DNA from: JAPUDQ01 sp049291395
GTDB lineage: Bacteria > Patescibacteriota > Saccharimonadia > Saccharimonadales > Saccharimonadaceae
Assembly (NCBI GenBank): GCA_049291395.1
Contig: JBATPJ010000023.1
Span: 1 to 33,634, forward strand
DNA length: 33,634 bases
Reading direction: 5' to 3'
Of this stretch, positions 29,739-33,634 are shown one piece after another. Position 1 is the first letter of the stretch. Each line of letters begins with the position of its first letter. A program made the translations under genes and the position numbers. The notes below the pieces were generated by a model. The model did not search any database and was not told the origin of the DNA. It saw nothing but the letters and a program-made list of their open reading frames with translations.

Positions 29739-30113
29739 ATGATCAAACAGCTTCAGTTCCGTAAGCTACTTGCTGATAGGGGGTATCTCATTTCGCTTGG
29801 ACTTATGATAGTTCTCGTTGCGGCGATGGTCATTCTCGCTGTCGTCTACGTCCGTCCGAGTGAGCTTCGTGTGCCAGTTAGCTATTCGCGGTTTGACCCG
29901 AAATTCTACACGCTTGGCCAGTGGTACCAGCTACTGACATATATCGCTTTCGCGTTTGTCGTGCTCGTCACGCACACACTTCTCAGCGCCAAGCTTTACC
30001 AGATCAAAGGTAGGCCGTTCGCACTCGGGTATTCCTTTATGGGGAGCCTCGTTTTATTAATAGGCCTTGTCTTCTTTTTTGCTATCGTTAGGGTCGTCGC
30101 GCTGACGCAATAA
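29739..30113 (+). CDS. small membrane protein, 124 aa, three membrane helices
   Basis: Not assigned to a family. Helices: YLISLGLMIVLVAAMVILAV, LLTYIAFAFVVLVTHTLLSA and MGSLVLLIGLVFFFAIVRVV. A short outside loop (RPSELRVPVSYSRFDPKFYT) separates the first two. Start at 29739 (MIKQLQFRKLL) is favoured over 29730 (three residues longer) because of the -10 box position. It is 2 nt upstream of the glycosyltransferase gene, so the two are co-translated and it may be an accessory subunit of that enzyme (inference). Confidence 0.8.
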   Translation: MIKQLQFRKLLADRGYLISLGLMIVLVAAMVILAVVYVRPSELRVPVSYSRFDPKFYTLGQWYQLLTYIAFAFVVLVTHTLLSAKLYQIKGRPFALGYSFMGSLVLLIGLVFFFAIVRVVALTQ

Positions 30114-30115
30114 CG

Positions 30116-31735
30116 ATGACCGATATAGAGATCCCTACAGGCAGACGGGCTCCACAATATCGTTTTTTTGAGATGCTACCAGCGCTCCTGAGCTATGGTA
30201 TGATTATCGCGCCGTTTGCTTTGAGCTTTATCAACCCACTGTATGCAGTGATCTTTATTATCGTCTATATCATCTCGTTTTTCTTGAAATCGATCGCGAT
30301 GTCCATCCGTACGGTCCAGGGGTATAATGCGCTCCAGCGAGCACAGAGGATCGATTGGGGTGAGCGTCTGGCTGATCTTGAACAACCAGAGATCGCCCTT
30401 GAGCGTCTGTCGGGCAGCAAGCAGGCCCACGCTCGCAACCTCGAACAGCTCCTTAAGACGACGCACCATGCGAAGCCTTCAGACATCTATAATGCCGTCA
30501 TTATCGCGACATACAACGAAAGCATCGATGTACTTGAGCCGACAGTCCAGGCGCTGATAGATAACGATTACGATACTAAACGACTGATTTTGATGATCGG
30601 TTACGAGGGACGTGATGGAGCTCAGTCGAAAGCAGCCTGTGAGACGTTGCTCGCGAAGTATAGCGACCGGTTCAAATACATGATGATCGTGGAACACCCC
30701 AGTGATATTCCGCATGAGGTGAAGGGCAAAGGCCCAAATATCACGTTTGCCGGCCGCAAACTCCAGCAGTATGTCGAAAACGCTGGTATTGATCCAGAAT
30801 ATGTAATCGTCACAACACTCGATAGTGATAACCGCCCTCATCGTAACTATTTCTCATATCTTACCTACGAATATATTCTGCATCCCGATGCCCGTCATGC
30901 GGCGTTTCAGCCGATGACACTGTTCCTGAACAATATTTGGGATGTGCCGGCACCGATGCGCGTCGTTGCTACGGGCAACTCGTTTTGGAACATCGTGGTT
31001 AGTATGCGACCACATATGCTTCGCAACTTTGCCTCCCACTCGCAGAGTCTTGCGGCACTGATCGATATGGATTTTTGGAGTGTGCGAACCATTGTCGAAG
31101 ACGGTCACCAATTTTGGCGGAGTTACTTCCGTTTTGATGGTAACTATAGCGTAACACCTCTTTTTATACCGATTTATCAGGACGCAGTGCTGTCGGATAC
31201 GTACAAACGAACCCTGATCGCACAGTTTATCCAGGTCCGACGGTGGTCGTACGGGGCGTCGGACGTTGCCTATGTCGCGTCGCGACTTTTTAGGCGAGAT
31301 CGCACAGTGCCGTTTTGGGACGGTATCGCTAAGTTCACGCGACTTGTTGAGGGCCATGTCAGCTGGGCATCGTCGGCGATTATCATCTTGCTTGGAGCTT
31401 TCGGGCCGCTGCTTATCAACCCAGATGCTGCTAGAAGTGTCGCTGCACATCAGCTACCAGAGGTGGTTAGTCGGATCCAACAGATTGCAATGATCGGATT
31501 GTTCACTCTGATATTTATCTCGTTTAAGATGCTGCCACCGCGTCCCGAACGCTACAAGAGACACAGAAGCATCTGGCTTCTCCTCCAGTGGGTACTGATG
31601 CCTGCGACGAGCATCATCTACGGATCCGCCGCAGCACTTGTCTCGCAGACGCGGCTCCTCCTCGGGAGGTATTTTGAAGTCTTTGATGTGACAGATAAGG
31701 CCGTTGTCAAAGCCGACGGAAAACGGACACTCTAG
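30116..31735 (+). CDS. membrane glycosyltransferase, GT2-like family
   Basis: 539 residues. Two N-terminal membrane helices (MLPALLSYGMIIAPFALSFI and LYAVIFIIVYIISFFLKSIA), a cytoplasmic GT-A domain and several C-terminal helices. GT2 motifs: IYNAVIIATYNESIDVLEPT (nucleotide-sugar site), VIVTTLDSDNRPHRNYFSYL (DxD), RTIVEDGHQFWRSYF (catalytic ED) and IAQFIQVRRWSYGASD (Q-x-x-R-W). This set is typical of processive, membrane-embedded synthases such as those for cellulose-, hyaluronan- or mannan-like polymers. Product unknown. It follows a small three-helix protein with only a 2-nt gap. The region between the second helix and the DxD contains a longer-than-usual insert (~65-110). Confidence 0.85.
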   Translation: MTDIEIPTGRRAPQYRFFEMLPALLSYGMIIAPFALSFINPLYAVIFIIVYIISFFLKSIAMSIRTVQGYNALQRAQRIDWGERLADLEQPEIALERLSGSKQAHARNLEQLLKTTHHAKPSDIYNAVIIATYNESIDVLEPTVQALIDNDYDTKRLILMIGYEGRDGAQSKAACETLLAKYSDRFKYMMIVEHPSDIPHEVKGKGPNITFAGRKLQQYVENAGIDPEYVIVTTLDSDNRPHRNYFSYLTYEYILHPDARHAAFQPMTLFLNNIWDVPAPMRVVATGNSFWNIVVSMRPHMLRNFASHSQSLAALIDMDFWSVRTIVEDGHQFWRSYFRFDGNYSVTPLFIPIYQDAVLSDTYKRTLIAQFIQVRRWSYGASDVAYVASRLFRRDRTVPFWDGIAKFTRLVEGHVSWASSAIIILLGAFGPLLINPDAARSVAAHQLPEVVSRIQQIAMIGLFTLIFISFKMLPPRPERYKRHRSIWLLLQWVLMPATSIIYGSAAALVSQTRLLLGRYFEVFDVTDKAVVKADGKRTL

Positions 31736-31774
31736 CTACGAACGGTTTTCGTGATCAATCTTACTACTTAGTCG

Positions 31775-32185
31775 TTATGGGGTTATGAGCCCGCGATCGA
31801 GTGCGTAGCGTAGCGCTGCGGTTTTATCGAAGTGATGTAACGCATCTCGTGTGGTCACGGCGATATGGCGCGTCGTCAAGGTGTGAGAGTGAGTGTTCAG
31901 TAGCCGTTGCATGATAGTTTCGGCCAGTGCTTGGGCGCTCTCGGGAGCGTCCGGACGGGGCAACAATGATCGATGGATAGAGACCATGAGTCGCGGCAGG
32001 CTAAAGGGCGAGGGGGTGCCTGCATGGTGGACGGGAGGTAGATCACGTTCGGAGACCGTCTCGTACGTCGTGATCGTTGTATTGCATGCTCGGCAGTGTC
32101 GTCGGCGCCAGACTTTGGAATCAGACTTACTCGGCCGTGAGTTGATGACGGAAGTGTCTTTATGAGCGCAGTAAGGGCATACCAT
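31775..32185 (-). CDS. nrdR: transcriptional repressor NrdR
   Basis: NrdR represses ribonucleotide reductase genes, sensing nucleotides through an ATP-cone. The 136-residue protein has a zinc ribbon (VCPYC ... CRACNTTITTYETV, with SVINSRPSKSDSKVWRRRHC between) and an ATP-cone (HHAGTPSPFSLPRLMVSIHR). It is shorter than the usual ~150 residues and ends after ALRYALDRGLITP, so the last helix of the cone may be trimmed. Sequence drift in the cone is considerable. The start codon overlaps an NrdR-box-like palindrome, suggesting self-repression. No nrd gene is in the window. Confidence 0.88.
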   Translation of the reverse strand: MVCPYCAHKDTSVINSRPSKSDSKVWRRRHCRACNTTITTYETVSERDLPPVHHAGTPSPFSLPRLMVSIHRSLLPRPDAPESAQALAETIMQRLLNTHSHTLTTRHIAVTTRDALHHFDKTAALRYALDRGLITP

Positions 32186-32200
32186 GACTATATATTGTCA
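32185..32200 (-). promoter_or_regulatory. NrdR-box-like palindrome at the nrdR start
   Basis: The central ACTATATATTGT (32187-32198) agrees at all 12 positions with the core of the known box (ACACTATATATTGTGT-like). A weaker candidate lies at 32203-32218, 18 bp away. The strong site covers the ATG and the bases just before it, so binding should block transcription or initiation. Confidence 0.5.
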
Positions 32201-32252
32201 TATCGCTATATAAAATGCTAGTGGATAACACTAAGAAAGTGTGGGTAAAAAT

Positions 32253-32283
32253 AAACCACCCCGGTTATAAACAGGGGTGGTTT
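32253..32283 (-). terminator. terminator of the 43-aa gene
   Basis: A perfect 10-bp stem AAACCACCCC/GGGGTGGTTT with an 11-nt loop. Read on the minus strand it is followed by TTTATTTTTA, the required T run. It lies 24 nt after the small gene's stop codon. Confidence 0.85.
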
Positions 32284-32306
32284 CGTACAGGTGGTCGTTT
32301 CGCCGG

Positions 32307-32438
32307 TTAGGCGTCGGACCGCACTCTTGCTTTCTGATGGTCGTTCCCGAGGGGAACTGTCTCGAAGAAGAGTGTGAACTTGTCGAGTTCTGATTTGGTT
32401 GCATGGTTACCTGTACTGGTTGTATTGGTGGTAGCCAT
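32307..32438 (-). CDS. small protein, 43 aa, unknown function
   Basis: A 44-codon frame from ATG (32438) to TAA (32307-32309) translates to MATTNTTSTGNHATKSELDK followed by FTLFFETVPLGNDHQKARVR and SDA. It is soluble and polar with no signal peptide. Support comes from its signals: a near-ideal promoter (TTGACA-17-TACTAT) ending 6 nt before the ATG, and a strong terminator just after the stop. A longer overlapping frame on the same strand (32231-32458) lacks this fit with the signals. No family is recognised; it could also be a small RNA of ~180 nt with a fortuitous frame. Confidence 0.6.
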   Translation of the reverse strand: MATTNTTSTGNHATKSELDKFTLFFETVPLGNDHQKARVRSDA

Positions 32439-32444
32439 AGGCAC

Positions 32445-32473
32445 ATAGTATCACACATACATATTTATGTCAA
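32445..32473 (-). promoter_or_regulatory. near-consensus promoter for the 43-aa gene
   Basis: On the minus strand: TTGACA (plus-strand 32468-32473), 17-nt spacer, TACTAT (32445-32450), then 6 nt to the ATG. It is the strongest -35 box on the minus strand in this window. Confidence 0.75.
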
Positions 32474-32561
32474 GACGTGCTTATGCTTGCAACTATGCAG
32501 ATGGTGATATACAAGACCGGTAAAATATCCATGTATACCCGTGGATAACCTGCGGACAAAT

Positions 32562-32590
32562 AAATACACCCCTGTAGCAGGGGTGTATTT
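32562..32590 (-). terminator. terminator of the 190-aa membrane protein gene
   Basis: A perfect 11-bp stem AAATACACCCC/GGGGTGTATTT with loop TGTAGCA on the plus strand. On the minus strand it is followed by the T-rich ATTTGTCC region and lies 16 nt after the stop. Confidence 0.85.
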
Positions 32591-32606
32591 TGAGTGCCGA
32601 GAGGGT

Positions 32607-33179
32607 CTATTGGTTGGTCTGCTGCTTCTCAAGCTTGATGTTCTTGACGACTTCGCTATCGTCTTTGAGGTTCTCCCAGAACAATACCTGGCTGCGCTCG
32701 ATGTACATTGCATCTTCAGGGCCATGGAGCTCTTTGCCGAGCTTTGTGAGCTGGAGCTGGCTAGACGCGGCGTCATCTTTCTTCTCTTGGTTCTGGACAC
32801 CTTGCTGCAAATAGTAGATGTCTTTCATAGTCACGGTATCACCGGTGAGTCCGACGATCTTACCGAAGTAGACCTGGCCATTCGTCAGGAAGAGGGCTTG
32901 GTATTTGCCCTGTGAGATCGATGGTCCTGATGTAGAAGCACCGAGAACACCACTAGCCCCGGTCAGGCTGGTCGCGCCTTTGACGGCAAGGCCAAGCACA
33001 CCGAGCGCTAGAACCGCAGCAACACCGTAGACAACTGGTTTCTTAAGTTTAGTTTTCTTCGTACCTCTTGCTTTTGCGTATGGCTGCGCAGGGGCAGCTG
33101 GTGCGGCGTCAAATGATGTCGCGACCGGTACGTCTTGTCGTGGCTGTGCATGCACACGCTGTTGTGATCGTAGATCCAT
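32607..33179 (-). CDS. membrane protein with small C-terminal domain, 190 aa
   Basis: Unrecognised family. Layout: a Pro/Ala-rich cytoplasmic N-terminus (~45 residues, TKKTKLKK near the membrane), one membrane helix (VVYGVAAVLALGVLGLAVKG, ~49-68), a Gly/Ser/Thr spacer and a ~95-residue outside domain beginning GKYQALFLTNGQVYFGKIVG, continuing TVTMKDIYYLQQGVQNQEKK and ELHGPEDAMYIERSQVLFWE. The last part recalls small beta-barrel domains of the 'LTNGqVYfGkl' type that recur in CPR membrane proteins (from memory, unverified). AGGGAG precedes the ATG; own promoter and terminator are present. Confidence 0.82.
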   Translation of the reverse strand: MDLRSQQRVHAQPRQDVPVATSFDAAPAAPAQPYAKARGTKKTKLKKPVVYGVAAVLALGVLGLAVKGATSLTGASGVLGASTSGPSISQGKYQALFLTNGQVYFGKIVGLTGDTVTMKDIYYLQQGVQNQEKKDDAASSQLQLTKLGKELHGPEDAMYIERSQVLFWENLKDDSEVVKNIKLEKQQTNQ

Positions 33180-33194
33180 TTCTCCCTCACTTTT

Positions 33195-33222
33195 ATATTA
33201 CTAACCTTGAGGATTATTGTAA
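33195..33222 (-). promoter_or_regulatory. promoter of the 190-aa membrane protein gene
   Basis: Minus strand TTACAA (plus-strand 33217-33222), 16-nt spacer, TAATAT (33195-33200). Confidence 0.5.
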
Positions 33223-33242
33223 TACATTTTGGACAAAAAAGC

Positions 33243-33271
33243 TTGAGTAATTTAATTTATCGGTATATGAT
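33243..33271 (+). promoter_or_regulatory. promoter of the last secreted-protein gene
   Basis: TTGAGT (33243-33248), 17-nt spacer, TATGAT (33266-33271). Start near 33278, leader ~49 nt, ribosome site AAAGGA at 33311-33316, and divergent from the gene at 32607. Confidence 0.65.
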
Positions 33272-33326
33272 GTAACTGTCACCACTATCTGCGAGGGGTA
33301 GAGAAGACAAAAAGGAAAAACAAAAA

Positions 33327-33634
33327 ATGGATAGGGTTCACCACGCCGCCACTACATTGGTGCGTCTTTCGCGCCAGCTGATCCCTGTTGCCGCCACATT
33401 GTTGTTGGCGTTCTTTGCGTACTTATCTCTTTCTCCCTCCGCCTCCGCCACCCCCACCACCATGAACTTCCAAGGTCGTCTCCTCGACGCCACTGGTGTT
33501 CCGGTAGCCGATGGTCTCTACAACATGCAGTTCAAGCTCTACGACGCCAGTACTGGTGGTACACAGCTCTGGACTGAAACAAGAGAGAACAGTACTCCTG
33601 ACTACCGTGTCCAGGTCACCAATGGTCTCTTTAC
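33327..33634 (+). CDS. secreted surface protein, N-terminal part (3' truncated by window)
   Basis: The frame from the ATG at 33327 is open to the window edge. A long signal peptide (LIPVAATLLLAFFAYLSLSP, cut after SASA) precedes MNFQGRLLDATGVPVADGLY and NMQFKLYDASTGGTQLWTET, a beta-rich repeat start ('fqGrLtda.G.pv.dG.Y.m.FkLYda.tGG..lWtEt') common at the beginning of very large surface or fibre-like proteins of CPR bacteria and some others. The rest of the gene is outside the window, so its full size and architecture cannot be judged. Confidence 0.85.
   Translation, partial: MDRVHHAATTLVRLSRQLIPVAATLLLAFFAYLSLSPSASATPTTMNFQGRLLDATGVPVADGLYNMQFKLYDASTGGTQLWTETRENSTPDYRVQVTNGLF

Noticed and set aside
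32220..32548. Two DnaA-box-like 9-mers (AGTGGATAA at 32220, CGTGGATAA at 32540), possible replication origin
   Set aside because: Only 8 of 9 matches, ~320 bp apart, a number expected by chance in a 33-kb window, and no dnaA, rpmH or AT-rich repeat cluster nearby.
1..33634. CRISPR arrays, rRNA genes, insertion-sequence transposases, group II introns, diversity-generating retroelements
   Set aside because: I saw no regularly spaced identical repeats with unique spacers, no rRNA signatures, and no transposase or reverse-transcriptase motifs. The four-helix protein resembles the Avd family in fold class only; no template or variable repeat pair was found.
1..33634. Recoded TGA (as in Gracilibacteria/Absconditabacteria)
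   Set aside because: TGA ends several genes at natural positions (for example 6576, 11188, 21847), and no conserved Gly is encoded by TGA.

Overview
The window reads as a chromosome segment of a Patescibacteria (CPR) bacterium, most likely Candidatus Saccharibacteria (TM7). The clues are dense packing, short ribosomal and housekeeping genes, a complete type IV pilus locus, a four-helix-bundle (S23-type) protein gene, EF-P with Arg at its tip, many genes starting right after a -10 box, and stop codons that fit the standard bacterial code (TGA is used as a stop). The lineage is inferred from gene content only.

Layout. 1-2.5 kb: the end of ftsK and two unrecognised genes. 2.5-4.8 kb: a translation block rpsF-ssb-rpsR-(four-helix gene)-efp, whose gaps hold three related 7-nt-periodic inverted-repeat elements. 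4.9-9.4 kb: a class-A beta-lactamase-like serine hydrolase, tlyA, a GC-rich transcription unit with a hairpin-rich leader and a Thr-rich secreted protein, and a degenerate sortase-like protein. 9.4-13.5 kb: ychF (minus strand), then a two-gene unit for a TPR membrane protein and a 781-residue secreted protein. 13.6-25.1 kb: the pilus locus pilM-N-O-(small membrane protein)-pilB-pilT-pilC-pilin-pilD and four further pilin-like genes. 25.1-27.5 kb: a Xer recombinase (minus), uppP and ndk. 27.5-31.7 kb: tRNA-Arg, a PH-domain membrane protein, a parvulin-like protein, tRNA-Asp, tRNA-Thr, tRNA-Gly, a small membrane protein and a membrane glycosyltransferase. 31.8-33.6 kb: nrdR, a 43-residue small gene and a membrane protein (all minus), then the start of a large secreted protein running off the window.

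How the genes fit together. The pilus locus encodes the assembly platform (PilM/N/O/C), two motors (PilB extension, PilT retraction), the prepilin peptidase, a major pilin and minor pilins. Neighbouring secreted proteins (Thr-rich protein, 781-residue protein, the truncated last gene) suggest a region devoted to the cell surface, which suits an epibiont lifestyle (inference). uppP, the serine hydrolase, the parvulin-like protein and the glycosyltransferase add envelope functions.

Most notable. (1) The four-helix-bundle gene sits inside inverted repeats whose arms are 32/35 and 26/30 identical to a compact repeat lacking the gene, next door in the same gene cluster; this looks like a mobile S23-type element with MITE-like derivatives. 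(2) A consensus promoter after tlyA leads straight into a run of four hairpins and a GC-rich, probably foreign, secreted-protein gene. (3) About ten genes look leaderless. (4) A 43-codon gene with a near-perfect promoter and terminator lies between nrdR and the next gene.
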